64,000 nt of DNA from Pseudomonas sp. B6002. GTDB taxonomy: Bacteria > Pseudomonadota > Gammaproteobacteria > Pseudomonadales > Pseudomonadaceae. A program made the translations under genes and the position numbers. Within the stretch, counting starts at the first letter, position 1, and every line of letters begins with the position of its first letter. The stretch spans positions 1-64,000 of the forward strand of contig NZ_JACAOY010000025.1 of the NCBI RefSeq assembly GCF_013385985.1, read 5' to 3'. Positions 26,600 through 35,461 of this stretch are shown piece by piece. Below the pieces are notes generated by a model. The model did not search any database, was not told the origin of the DNA, and was given only the letters and a program-made list of their open reading frames with translations.

Positions 26600-29521
26600 G
26601 TGAGCAAACCACAATTCCAAACCGCGCTGCCTGTTCTCAAACCCTTGAGTTTCGCCGTGCTCTGCGCGCTCTACAGCCTGACGCCGTTGCCCGCGCTGGC
26701 CCTGGACAGCAACGCGTTGCCCACCAATGGCCAAGTGGTCGCTGGCAGCGGCACCATCAGCAGCAACGGCAATGTGATGACCGTGCACCAGGGCAGCGAC
26801 CGCCTGATCACCACTTGGGACACGTTCAATATCGGCAGTGCCGCCCAGGTGAATTTCCTGCAGCCGGGGGCGTCGTCGGTAGCGCTGAACCGGGTCACCG
26901 GCAGCGACGGTTCGCAAATCCTTGGGCACCTGAATGCCAATGGCCAGGTGTTCCTCATCAACCCCCAGGGCGTGCTGTTTGGCGCGGGGTCGATGGTGGA
27001 TGTGGGCGGGCTGGTGGCCAGTTCGCTGAACATTTCCAACAGCGACTTCATGGCCGGCAAGTACGTGTTTTCCGGGCCCAGCGGTGGCGCGGTGATCAAC
27101 CAGGGCACGATCAGTGCGCGGGATGGCGGCAGCGTCGCGCTGCTGGGCAGCCAGGTGCGCAACGAAGGCACGGTGGTCGCCAGGCTCGGTTCGGTGGTGT
27201 TGGGCGGCGGGGAAAAGATCACCCTGGACTTCACCGGTGACGGCCTGATCAACGTCGAGGTCAACGACCCGGCCATCGGCGCCAGCGTGATCAACCGCGG
27301 GCTGCTCAGTGCCAACGGCGGCGCCGTGGCCATGACCGCCCGCGACTCCCAGGCCATGCTCAGCAATGTGGTGAACAACGAAGGCGTGATCGAAGCCCGC
27401 AGCCTGCAACAGCGCAATGGCCGCATCATTCTCGATGGCGGTGACAGCGGGGTGGTGGTCAACAGCGGCGTGCTCGATGTGTCGGGCAAAAACGCCGGCG
27501 AGCGCGGCGGCAACGTGACCATGACCGGCCAATACGTGGGCCTGTTCGACAGCGGCCGTATCGATGCCGACGGCGACATCGGCGGCGGCACGGTGTTGAT
27601 GGGCGGCGATTATCAAGGCAGCGGCAACCTGCACCAGGCCGACAGCACCTTCATGGGCAGCGATGCACGCATCAGCGCCAATGCGTTGAGCCAGGGTGAC
27701 GGCGGCAAAGTGATCCTCTGGTCCAGGGACAGCACGCAATTTTATGGCGGCATCAGCGTGCGCGGTGCCGGCAGCCAGGGGCGTGGCGGGCTGGTGGAAA
27801 CCTCCGGGCACGCGCTGGATGTGATGGGCGTGGTCGACCTCAGCGCGGTGTCGGGGCAGGGCGGCACGTGGCTGATCGACCCGTTCAACATCAACATCAC
27901 CCGCACCGCCAGCACCGGCACGTCCAGCAGCACGCCTTTCACGCCGAATGCGGGGGCCAGCTCCAACCTGAGTTCGGCGACCCTGAATGCTTCGTTGTCG
28001 GAAGGCGCGAACATCCTCGTGACCACCTCTTCAGGGGCGGGCACGTCCGGCGATATCAACGTGCTGGACAACGTCAAGGGCGTGGGCAACGCGACCCTGA
28101 CCCTGCAGGCGCATCGCAATATCGTGATGACCAACACCAGCATCAGCAATGGCACCGGCAAGACCCTCAACGTGTCGTTGGTCTCCAACTTCAACAACAG
28201 CGGCAACGGCTCGGTGGCCCTGAGCAACGCGAGTATCAGCACCAATGGCGGCAACCTCACCCTCAGCGGCGCAGTAGACCCGGCGACGTCCTGGGCCAGC
28301 ACCAACGTCAGCAATGGCGTGGGCATTTCGTTGACCAACGGCACGCGCATCAGCACCAGCGGCGGCGACATCACCTTGCGCGGCGCCACGTCCGCCAGCC
28401 TGGCCGCCGGCTCTACCGCGACGGCGATCAACATCAGCCGCAGCACCCTGGACGCCGGTGGCGGCAACATCAGCATCACCGCCGTGCAGGCCAGCAGCAC
28501 GGGCAGCGGCGATGCCTTTGTGCTGACCGGTGGCAGCACTATCGTGACCTCGGGTGTGGGCTCCATCACGGTGGACAGCACCAACCTGGGCAGCGGCAAC
28601 GGTACGCGGATCTTCAGCACCAGCAACACCATCGCGGCCACCGGCAGTGGCAATGTCACCCTGCGGGGCAGTGCGGTGTCGGGCAGTGGTGTGCTGGTGT
28701 GTTCGACGGCGGCGTCATCCACCCAAACCCTGAGCGTGGGCAGCGGCACCTTGACGGTCCAGGGTGCTGCGGCGTCGGGCCGTGGCGTTTTCCTGGCGGC
28801 CTCCACTACCGGAGCGGTGACGCTGAGCGCGGGTGCGGGTGGCGATATTGTGGTTGATGGCCGCAGCGCCGGCGACTCGGGCACGGTGGTCAATTCCACG
28901 GGCACCGGCTCGGTGATCAACCTGACGACCCTGGACGGCAACCTGTCGCTGAGCGGGACGGCAGGCGCGGCTTCTGCTGCGCCGGGCTTGAGTATTCGCA
29001 GCGGCGCGTCGGGGGCGGGCAATGGGGTGAATATCCTGTCGAACAGTGGCGATATTCGCCTGCAAGGCACTGCGCTGGGCTCGGGGGCGGGGCTGCAATT
29101 CACCGCCACCAACGCCCGCGGATTTAACAACGTAATGACCGCTGGCGGCGGCGACCTCACCGTCACCGCGCGCAGTGCCAGCGGTGCGGCGTTGAGCTTC
29201 GACAATGGCACCAACACCCTGCAAGTGGTGGACGGTACCCTGCGCCTGGACCTCGACACGCCGTCGAGCAATTACCTCAATCAGGGCAACGGCACGTCCT
29301 CGATCCTGGCCACCGGCAGTGGCGCGGTGCTGATCAGCCGTGGCGGGCTGATCCACAACAGCCTGCTGGACACCTCCTCCGAACCGACGCGCCAGTATCA
29401 CCAGAGCCAGATGGTCGGCGACACCTGGCGCCAACCGCTGACCGGCGACTATCACCTCACGCCGCTGGGCAGCGCTGCCGACCAGGTGAACATCGACGTG
29501 GCCCAGGGCACCGCACCATGA
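26600..29521 (+). CDS. TpsA adhesin, HMW1/filamentous-hemagglutinin-like
   Basis: A 973-residue secreted TpsA protein starting at GTG behind GAGGAGAAGG. The signal ends near residue 35 (LPALALD). The TPS domain has GQVFLINPQGVLFGAGSMVDVGG, the NP.G motif of the HMW/FHA group. Beta-helix repeats follow; TWLIDPFNINI near 430 is a common border in this family. The second half is poor in charged residues and rich in N-x-S/T sequons, about twenty by eye. Only one cysteine (C701) remains after signal removal, so the HMW1 C-terminal cysteine-pair anchor is absent. Its stop overlaps the glycosyltransferase start (ATGA). Likely a surface or released adhesin that is N-glycosylated. Confidence 0.9.
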   Translation: MSKPQFQTALPVLKPLSFAVLCALYSLTPLPALALDSNALPTNGQVVAGSGTISSNGNVMTVHQGSDRLITTWDTFNIGSAAQVNFLQPGASSVALNRVTGSDGSQILGHLNANGQVFLINPQGVLFGAGSMVDVGGLVASSLNISNSDFMAGKYVFSGPSGGAVINQGTISARDGGSVALLGSQVRNEGTVVARLGSVVLGGGEKITLDFTGDGLINVEVNDPAIGASVINRGLLSANGGAVAMTARDSQAMLSNVVNNEGVIEARSLQQRNGRIILDGGDSGVVVNSGVLDVSGKNAGERGGNVTMTGQYVGLFDSGRIDADGDIGGGTVLMGGDYQGSGNLHQADSTFMGSDARISANALSQGDGGKVILWSRDSTQFYGGISVRGAGSQGRGGLVETSGHALDVMGVVDLSAVSGQGGTWLIDPFNINITRTASTGTSSSTPFTPNAGASSNLSSATLNASLSEGANILVTTSSGAGTSGDINVLDNVKGVGNATLTLQAHRNIVMTNTSISNGTGKTLNVSLVSNFNNSGNGSVALSNASISTNGGNLTLSGAVDPATSWASTNVSNGVGISLTNGTRISTSGGDITLRGATSASLAAGSTATAINISRSTLDAGGGNISITAVQASSTGSGDAFVLTGGSTIVTSGVGSITVDSTNLGSGNGTRIFSTSNTIAATGSGNVTLRGSAVSGSGVLVCSTAASSTQTLSVGSGTLTVQGAAASGRGVFLAASTTGAVTLSAGAGGDIVVDGRSAGDSGTVVNSTGTGSVINLTTLDGNLSLSGTAGAASAAPGLSIRSGASGAGNGVNILSNSGDIRLQGTALGSGAGLQFTATNARGFNNVMTAGGGDLTVTARSASGAALSFDNGTNTLQVVDGTLRLDLDTPSSNYLNQGNGTSSILATGSGAVLISRGGLIHNSLLDTSSEPTRQYHQSQMVGDTWRQPLTGDYHLTPLGSAADQVNIDVAQGTAP

Positions 29522-31347
29522 ACGAACCGGTGTTTTCCCTCGAAGCCTTCGAGTACCTGTGCTACAGCCGCGACCACGAGGGCGGCGCCCGTGAACTGGT
29601 GCGCCTGCTGCAATTGATCGACCGCAACTACGGCAAGCTGTCGGAGCAATTTTCCCTCAGCGTGTCGCCCGCGCTCACCCCCGGCGAGCTGGAAAGCCAT
29701 GTGCTCACGCGGCTGACTTGCGCGATTACCGCATTGTTTTCCGACCCGGGCTTCAGCATCAGCCCAGGTGGGTTCGGCCAGTTGATCAATTTGCAGCGCT
29801 GGCTGTCTTCGTTGTTTGCCGCCAGCGCCTTTATCAACGCCGATCACATCCTGCGCTCGCTGAATTTGCTCGGGCACGGCGGCAACGACTACCGCATCGC
29901 CGAACAGGACCTGGTGAAGTTCTGCCTGCTGTATTCGCCGGAGTCGCAATTGCCGCTGGATGTGGAACTGCTGTGGGCACAAAACCCAACGCTCGCAGCC
30001 GCGCTGTTCATGGCGCTGATGTCGCCGCGCTTTCTCGGCACGCCGGCTGCGCACTCCAAGCGCGAGGCGCTGCTGGCCTGGTTGCCTGGTCGCCTGGAGC
30101 AACTGGATAGCCTGGATACCTTGCCGCTGAACGTGCTGCACGACGTGTACATGCATTGCAGCTACGCCGACTTGCCACAACGCCACCGCATCAAGGCGTC
30201 GATCAACACGCTGATCGAACGCAAGCTCGACAGCGTGGGCATTCGCAGCGTGCCTAGGGGCGTTGCGCCGGCGCGTGAAAAACCGTTGATGCTGGTGTTG
30301 CTGGAATGGTTCTCCGGTGGGCATTCGATCTATCGCACCCACTCGCTCACGCTGGAAGCGGCACGTCGGGATTTTCACGTGGTGGCGGTGGGGTACGCTG
30401 CCAATGTGGATGCCCTGGGCCGCGCCGTGTTTGATGAATTCATCGAATTGCGCGAGCCCGACGACCTGTTTGCCTGCCTGCGGCAACTCACCAGCCTCGC
30501 TGCCGCACGCCAGCCCGACGTGTTCTACATGCCCAGCGTCGGCATGTTCCAGATCACGATGTTTGCCAGCAACCTGCGCTTTGCGCCTTTGCAGGTGGCG
30601 GCGCTGGGGCATCCGGCCACGACCGCGTCACGGCACATCGACTGCATCAGCGTCGAGTCGGATTTTGTCGGCGACCCGGCGTGCTTCACCGAGCGCCTGC
30701 TGCAACTGCCCGCCAATGGGCAGCCCTATCGGCCCTCCGCCATCGCGGTCGACTTGCCGGCTGCCGTGCGCGAAGACACGCCCTGGGTCAACATCGCCGT
30801 CGCGGCCACCACCATGAAACTCAACCCGACCTTCCTGCGCGCCTGCCAGGCGATTGCCGTGCGCACCTTGCACAGCAGCGGCAAGCGCGTGCGTTTTCAT
30901 TTTTTGGTGGGGCAGGCCCAGGGCTTGCTGTTCCCGCAACTGGTGCGGTTGATCGAGCGTTACGTCGGCGATGCCACGGTGTACCCGCACCAGCCTTACG
31001 CCGACTACATGGCCACGCTCAATGGCTGCGATATGTTTCTCAGCCCGTTCCCGTTCGGCAACACCAACGGCATCATCGACGCCTTCACCGTGGGCCTGCC
31101 GGGCGTGTGCAAGACCGGGCCGCAGGTGTTCGAACATATCGACGAAGGCCTGTTTCGCCGCGTGGGGTTGCCGCTGTGGAGCATTGCCCGCACCCATGAA
31201 GACTATGTGGAAGCGGCGGTGCGGATGGCGGGGAGTTATGCCGAACGCAGTGCTCTGTATCGGCACCTGGGCAGTTGTAATCCGCTGGGCGTGCTGTTCA
31301 ACGGCGAGCCTCATGCGCTGAGCGAGGCGTTGTTGGCACAGCTGTAA
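29518..31347 (+). CDS. HMW1C-type cytoplasmic N-glycosyltransferase (GT41)
   Basis: A 609-residue enzyme, full length for HMW1C/NGT (~620). An N-terminal helical AAL-like domain is followed by a GT-B catalytic part. Diagnostic strings are HSIYRTHS (269-276; the second histidine corresponds to the essential one in Actinobacillus NGT), HPATTASRHIDC, YPHQPYADYMATLNGCDM, SPFPFGNTNGIID (510-522) and GVCKTGPQVFEHIDEGLF. These enzymes move hexose from UDP-sugar to asparagine in N-x-S/T sequons of the partner adhesin before export. The 4-base overlap with the adhesin gene supports that partner. No signal peptide, consistent with the cytoplasm. Confidence 0.92.
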   Translation: MNEPVFSLEAFEYLCYSRDHEGGARELVRLLQLIDRNYGKLSEQFSLSVSPALTPGELESHVLTRLTCAITALFSDPGFSISPGGFGQLINLQRWLSSLFAASAFINADHILRSLNLLGHGGNDYRIAEQDLVKFCLLYSPESQLPLDVELLWAQNPTLAAALFMALMSPRFLGTPAAHSKREALLAWLPGRLEQLDSLDTLPLNVLHDVYMHCSYADLPQRHRIKASINTLIERKLDSVGIRSVPRGVAPAREKPLMLVLLEWFSGGHSIYRTHSLTLEAARRDFHVVAVGYAANVDALGRAVFDEFIELREPDDLFACLRQLTSLAAARQPDVFYMPSVGMFQITMFASNLRFAPLQVAALGHPATTASRHIDCISVESDFVGDPACFTERLLQLPANGQPYRPSAIAVDLPAAVREDTPWVNIAVAATTMKLNPTFLRACQAIAVRTLHSSGKRVRFHFLVGQAQGLLFPQLVRLIERYVGDATVYPHQPYADYMATLNGCDMFLSPFPFGNTNGIIDAFTVGLPGVCKTGPQVFEHIDEGLFRRVGLPLWSIARTHEDYVEAAVRMAGSYAERSALYRHLGSCNPLGVLFNGEPHALSEALLAQL

Positions 31348-31356
31348 ACCCCCCCT

Positions 31357-31628
31357 GTGGCGAGCGGGCTTGTTGTTGCAAGTGGACCTGTTGTGGCGAG
31401 CGGGCTTGCCCCGCGTTGGGTGGCGAAGCCGCCCCAGTAAGGCCGCCGCAGTGTTTCAGAAAAACCGGGGTGGGAGGTTTTGGGGCCGCTTCGCAGCCCA
31501 ACGCGGGGCAAGCCCGCTCGCCACGACAAGCCCGCTCGCCACAATAAACCTGCAAACCACAATAAGCCCGCTCACCACAGAAAGCCCACAGGCCACAGAA
31601 ACCCCACAAGCCACTACAACCACGCCGC
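31357..31628. repeat. REPIN with flanking 18-bp-period REP-derived arrays
   Basis: Two perfect 28-base inverted REP arms lie at 31393-31420 and 31497-31524 (core GTGGCGAGCGGGCTTG), about 76 bases apart, forming a REPIN. To the left are two further 18-base units (31357-31374, 31375-31392). To the right the units CCACGACAAGCCCGCTCG, CCACAATAAACCTGCAAA, CCACAATAAGCCCGCTCA and CCACAGAAAGCCCACAGG repeat with an 18-base period. The array runs into the stop codon of the RAYT gene at 31614. It separates the adhesin operon from the transposase and could also act as an RNA hairpin at the operon end. Confidence 0.85.
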
Positions 31629-32072
31629 ATCCCACAATGGATAATCACCCACCCGCTCAACCAGCCCCGCCCGTAGGGGGTTGGCGATGATATAGCGGGC
31701 GATTTTCTTCAGGTCTTCTTCGGTGCGAACGGCGCGGTCGTGATAGCCGCGCTGCCAGAATTTTTCTCGGCTGTGTCGCGCCCGATTGATGCTCAGGGTG
31801 CTCCGGGACTTGGTCTGCCGCATCACGTCCGGCAAGGTTGTGTTGTTGAGGTCGAACAGCCAATGAAAGTGATCGGGCATCACTACCCAGGCCAGTGAGT
31901 TGACCAGGCCTGCCTCGTGAACACGCCGCAGTTCTGCCACCAACAGTCGACCCAGGTGAAAATCCCGGAACAAGGGCTGGCGCTGATGGACAACGACGGT
32001 GACCAGATACGCGCGGCCGGGCTCGGAGTAGCGGCCGCGACGCAAAAGGTGTGAGTTGGGTTGAGGGGGCAA
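31614..32072 (-). CDS. REP-associated tyrosine transposase (RAYT, Y1/IS200-like)
   Basis: A 152-residue HUH-family transposase. LLRRGRYSEPGRAYLVTVVV is the family N-terminus, the HUH motif is VVMPDHFHWLF, and the catalytic tyrosine is in ARYIIANPLRAGLV. It probably starts with TTG at 32072, since no in-frame ATG precedes the conserved N-terminus. RAYTs are single-copy domesticated transposases that mobilise or maintain the REP sequences beside them; REP-derived arrays lie on both sides here. It appears intact. Confidence 0.92.
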   Translation of the reverse strand: MPPQPNSHLLRRGRYSEPGRAYLVTVVVHQRQPLFRDFHLGRLLVAELRRVHEAGLVNSLAWVVMPDHFHWLFDLNNTTLPDVMRQTKSRSTLSINRARHSREKFWQRGYHDRAVRTEEDLKKIARYIIANPLRAGLVERVGDYPLWDAAWL

Positions 32073-32175
32073 TCCGTTGCTCCTTGGGTGAAAGGGGTGG
32101 AATCCTTGACGCTAGCAGGGCGTGGGGCGGGGGCCGGTGGCTTTCGGTGTCGGCTTGTTTCGGCTCAATTGCGGC

Positions 32176-32211
32176 AAGCCCGCTTGCCACAGGAGGCCCG
32201 CAGGCCACAAT
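32176..32211. repeat. REP-derived 18-bp units on the 5' side of the RAYT gene
   Basis: Two adjacent 18-base units, AAGCCCGCTTGCCACAGG and AGGCCCGCAGGCCACAAT, have the same period and core as the array at 31357-31628. Together the arrays bracket the RAYT gene. Confidence 0.65.
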
Positions 32212-32216
32212 GGCGG

Positions 32217-33113
32217 TCAGTGCTGCTCGGGAAACAGCCGTGCCCGAAGGAAGTCGATGAACACCCGCAACTTCGGCGCCGGGTGTTTGCCCGTAGGCCA
32301 CATGATCCGGTAGACCTCACCTCGCGAGCAGTCGGGAAGGATCTGTACCAGTGCATTGGCGTCGAGCGCAGGGCGGATGGCGAAGTCAGGCAGGTAGGCG
32401 ATGCCGATGCCCTGGATGGCAAAGCAGATGCGCGCTTCGAGGTTGTTGCAGACCATTGATGTCGGCAACGGCAGGTCGAAATCGGCGTGCTCGCCACCAA
32501 AGGGCCAGACCTGCAGCTTGCCGGTGTTGGGAAAGCGGAACTGAATGCACGCGTGTTGCAACAGGTCCCGGGGGTGCTGCGGCACGCCGTATTGACGGAA
32601 GTAGTCCGGCGCGCCCACCACGATCATCTGGTAACGCCCGAGCAAGCGTGATGTGAGGCTGGAGTCCGGCACGTCACCGGCGCGAATCACCGCGTCGTAG
32701 CCTTCCTCAATCACGTCGACGCGGCGGTCATCAAAGGTCAGGTCCAGGTCCACCGTGGGGTAGGCCTTCTTGAACTGTGCCAGCACCGGCAAGAAAGGCT
32801 CACTGACCAGCGGCAAGCTGATCTTCAAGCGGCCCTGGGGCGTACTGCTGGTCTGGGAAAACTCCACTTCGGCGGCTTCGATTTCGCCGAGGATGCGCAG
32901 GCTGCGCTCCAGGAAGCGTTCGCCTTCATCGGTCAGCGTGATGCTACGGGTACTGCGGTTGAACAGCCGGACGCCAAAGCGTTGCTCCAGGCGCGCAATG
33001 CTTTTGCCGATGGCCGAAGCCGACACGCCCATCAATCGGCCGGTGGCCACGAAGCTGCGGGTCTCGGCGACCGACACGAAAATCGTCAACGCATTCAAGC
33101 TGTCCAAGGTCAC
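32217..33113 (-). CDS. LysR-family regulator of the alcohol dehydrogenase/MFS operon
   Basis: A 298-residue LysR regulator of the common CrgA/AaeR-like type, starting at GTG. HTH: SFVATGRLMGVSASAIGKSIARLEQRFG, followed by FNRSTRSITLTDEGERFLER. The effector domain has ISLPLVSEPFLPVLAQF and GYDAVIRAGDVPDSSL. It is divergent from the dehydrogenase at 33258, with 144 bases between. A small dyad, CGGAC (33157-33161) with GTCCG (33168-33172), lies in that gap and is a possible binding site. Confidence 0.88.
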   Translation of the reverse strand: MTLDSLNALTIFVSVAETRSFVATGRLMGVSASAIGKSIARLEQRFGVRLFNRSTRSITLTDEGERFLERSLRILGEIEAAEVEFSQTSSTPQGRLKISLPLVSEPFLPVLAQFKKAYPTVDLDLTFDDRRVDVIEEGYDAVIRAGDVPDSSLTSRLLGRYQMIVVGAPDYFRQYGVPQHPRDLLQHACIQFRFPNTGKLQVWPFGGEHADFDLPLPTSMVCNNLEARICFAIQGIGIAYLPDFAIRPALDANALVQILPDCSRGEVYRIMWPTGKHPAPKLRVFIDFLRARLFPEQH

Positions 33114-33257
33114 TCTCGCAGGCGGGCAGGGGATTACCCGCTACCTTACGCCATTACGGACAAAAACGTCCGCAGACCGAGGAGTGGTCACCCACTTATT
33201 CCCGGCGTATCCGGCTCCTATCATCGGCGCTACTGTCCAACCACCGAGATCGCCGCC

Positions 33258-34280
33258 ATGTCCGATTCAATGCACCGCTGGGAAATTTCCGCGTTTGGCC
33301 TGGATAACCTCCAGCTCGCCACACGGCCACTGCCAACCCCTGCATACGGTGAGGTGCTGGTTAAAGTTGATGCCGTATCACTCAACTACCGCGACACCCA
33401 AGTCGTGGAAAACGGCATGACCGCCACCCTGGCATTCCCCTTCACCCCGGCCTCCGACATGGCGGGTACCGTGGTTGCGATTGGCCCGGGCGTCACGCGT
33501 TTTGCCGTCGGTGACAAGGTGATCTCCACCTACATTACCAACTGGATCGACGGCAATCCGCAAACCTGGGCGCAAATGCCAACCCAGGGCGGGCCGATCC
33601 AGGGCATGCTCGCGCAGTACGTTGCCACACCTGCCGACTGGTGCGTGCGCGCGCCGAACAACCTCACGCCGGTGCAGGCCAGCACCTTGCCGATTGCGGC
33701 GTTGACGGCCTGGATGGCATTGATCGAGCTGGGGCATTTGCACGCCGGGCAAACCGTGGTGGTGCAAGGCACGGGCGGGGTGTCGCTGTTTGCCGTGCAG
33801 TTGGCCGCCGCCAGCGGGGCGAAGGTGATCGTCACCAGCAGCAGCGACGAGAAAATCGCCCAGGCCATCGCGCTCGGCGCGACCCATGGCATCAACCGCA
33901 CCACGAACCCGGATTGGCACACCGCCGTGTTGGCCCTGACCGACGGCCGTGGCGCCGATCACGTCTTGGAAATGGCCGGTGGCGATAACCTCGGGCGTTC
34001 CCTTCAAGCGGTAGTCCCCGGTGGGCGCGTGTCGATTATCGGCCTGCTGGAGTCCGATGAGCTGCGCACGCCGATCATGCCGCTGCTGGGTAGCCGTGCG
34101 TCCATCGTCGCGGTGGCCGTGGGCCCGCGCCGTGCGTTGGAAGACCTGGTGCGCATGATTGAACATCACGGCATAACGCCGGTGATCGATGCCACCTACG
34201 GGTTTGATCAAGTGCCCGAGGCCTTCGCCCACTTGAACCGTGGCGCCTTCGGCAAAGTGGTGGTGGACCTGGCCCTATGA
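33258..34280 (+). CDS. NAD(P)-dependent MDR alcohol dehydrogenase/quinone-oxidoreductase-like
   Basis: A 340-residue medium-chain reductase. N-terminal GroES-like fold (GEVLVKVDAVSLNYRDT, PASDMAGTVVAIGPGVTRFAVGD) and a Rossmann domain with VQGTGGVSLFAVQLAAASGA. It lacks the cysteine cluster of zinc alcohol dehydrogenases and the GHE motif, so it is likely a zinc-free member. The start at 33258 is chosen because upstream sequence in frame runs into the divergent LysR gene. The MFS gene overlaps its stop by four bases, forming an operon controlled by the divergent LysR. Substrate unknown. Confidence 0.88.
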   Translation: MSDSMHRWEISAFGLDNLQLATRPLPTPAYGEVLVKVDAVSLNYRDTQVVENGMTATLAFPFTPASDMAGTVVAIGPGVTRFAVGDKVISTYITNWIDGNPQTWAQMPTQGGPIQGMLAQYVATPADWCVRAPNNLTPVQASTLPIAALTAWMALIELGHLHAGQTVVVQGTGGVSLFAVQLAAASGAKVIVTSSSDEKIAQAIALGATHGINRTTNPDWHTAVLALTDGRGADHVLEMAGGDNLGRSLQAVVPGGRVSIIGLLESDELRTPIMPLLGSRASIVAVAVGPRRALEDLVRMIEHHGITPVIDATYGFDQVPEAFAHLNRGAFGKVVVDLAL

Positions 34281-35461
34281 GCACGCCGATCAAACCCATG
34301 AGCGTGATGCCCTTCATCATTTTGGGCCTGTTCGGGCTCTATACCCTGGAGTTGGGCGTGGTCGGTATCTTGCCGATGATCGTCGAGCGTTTCGGGGTGA
34401 GTGTGGCGCAAGCCGGCTTGCTGATGAGTCTGTTTGCCTTGATTGTCGCGCTGTGCGGGCCGTTTCTGGTGCTGGTGTTTTCGCGCTTTGATCGCAAGCA
34501 CGTGCTGGTGGGCGCTTTGCTGTGTTTCTCACTGTGCAGCGTGCTGTCGGCGTATGCGCCGAATTACTCGACGTTGATGGCCTTGCGCGTGGTGCCGGCG
34601 ATGCTGCATCCGGTGTTTTTCTCGGCTGCGTTCGCGGCGGCGGTGTCGCTGTACCCCAAGGAGCGCGCGACCCATGCCACCACCGTGGCGTTCATAGGCA
34701 CCACCCTGGGCCTGGTCTTTGGTGTGCCTATCACGGCGTGGGTGGCAGGGCGGTTTTCCTATGAGGCCTCGATTCTGTTTTGCGCGGCGGCGACCTGGTT
34801 GGCGGGTATCGGCCTGTTGTTGAAATTGCCGCGCCAGGTCACGGTGCCGCAGAGTTTTGCCAGCCAGCTGTCGATCCTGAAAAGCCCGGCCGTGTGGTTG
34901 GCGATAGTCGCCACGGTGCTGATCTTCACCAGCAAGTTTGCGGTGTACAGCTACGCGGCCGAATACCTGCGCAGCGAAACCGGCATGGACGCTGAGACCA
35001 TCAGCCTGATGCTGGTGATCTTTGGCGTCGGTGGTGTATTGGGCAACTTGTTGGCCGGGCGAGCGTTGAGCAATCACCTGGTCAGAACCGTGGTGCTGTT
35101 TCCGATTCTGTTGAGCGCGGCCTACGGGGTGTTGCACAGCCTGGGTAGCGCCTCGGTGGGTTCGATGGCAGTCATCGTGGTGCTGTGGGGCGCGATTCAT
35201 ACCAGCGGCATGGTCATTTCCCAGATGTGGCTGGCCGAGACAGCACCCCAGGCGCAGTCCTTTGCCACCAGCTTGTATGTGTCGGCCGCGAATGCCGGGA
35301 TCGCCCTGGGGTCATGGATCGGCGGGGTGTTCATCGACACCTACGGCTTGCCCGGCACCCTCGTCTGCGGGTTGCTGTTTGCCGGGTTGTCGTTGCTGGT
35401 GATCGTGATCAAGGCGGTGCTGTACGGGCCGCGCCGATCAGCCGGCATGGCCCTGGCGTAG
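34277..35461 (+). CDS. MFS transporter (DHA1-type exporter)
   Basis: A 394-residue 12-helix MFS protein. ILGLFGLYTLELGVVGILPMI in helix 1 and VSVAQAGLLMSLFALIVALCGPFLV match arabinose/drug efflux DHA1 carriers such as YdhP/AraJ. Motif A is weak (FSRFDRKHV). It starts within the dehydrogenase stop and is translationally coupled. Its 3' end overlaps the convergent LysR gene by 24 bases. Probably exports a small metabolite or toxic alcohol/aldehyde product; the cargo is unknown. Confidence 0.88.
   Translation: MSTPIKPMSVMPFIILGLFGLYTLELGVVGILPMIVERFGVSVAQAGLLMSLFALIVALCGPFLVLVFSRFDRKHVLVGALLCFSLCSVLSAYAPNYSTLMALRVVPAMLHPVFFSAAFAAAVSLYPKERATHATTVAFIGTTLGLVFGVPITAWVAGRFSYEASILFCAAATWLAGIGLLLKLPRQVTVPQSFASQLSILKSPAVWLAIVATVLIFTSKFAVYSYAAEYLRSETGMDAETISLMLVIFGVGGVLGNLLAGRALSNHLVRTVVLFPILLSAAYGVLHSLGSASVGSMAVIVVLWGAIHTSGMVISQMWLAETAPQAQSFATSLYVSAANAGIALGSWIGGVFIDTYGLPGTLVCGLLFAGLSLLVIVIKAVLYGPRRSAGMALA

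Noticed and set aside
22807..26640. A 1277-codon open frame on the minus strand opposite the hydrolase and TpsB-porin genes
   Set aside because: It lies antisense to two well-supported genes, has repetitive low-complexity valine/glycine/alanine/histidine content and no recognisable domain; long antisense frames are common in GC-rich DNA.
31357..31628. Repeat array near the RAYT gene considered as a CRISPR array
   Set aside because: The units are 18 bases, contiguous and degenerate, without unique spacers, and no cas genes are present; they are REP-derived.
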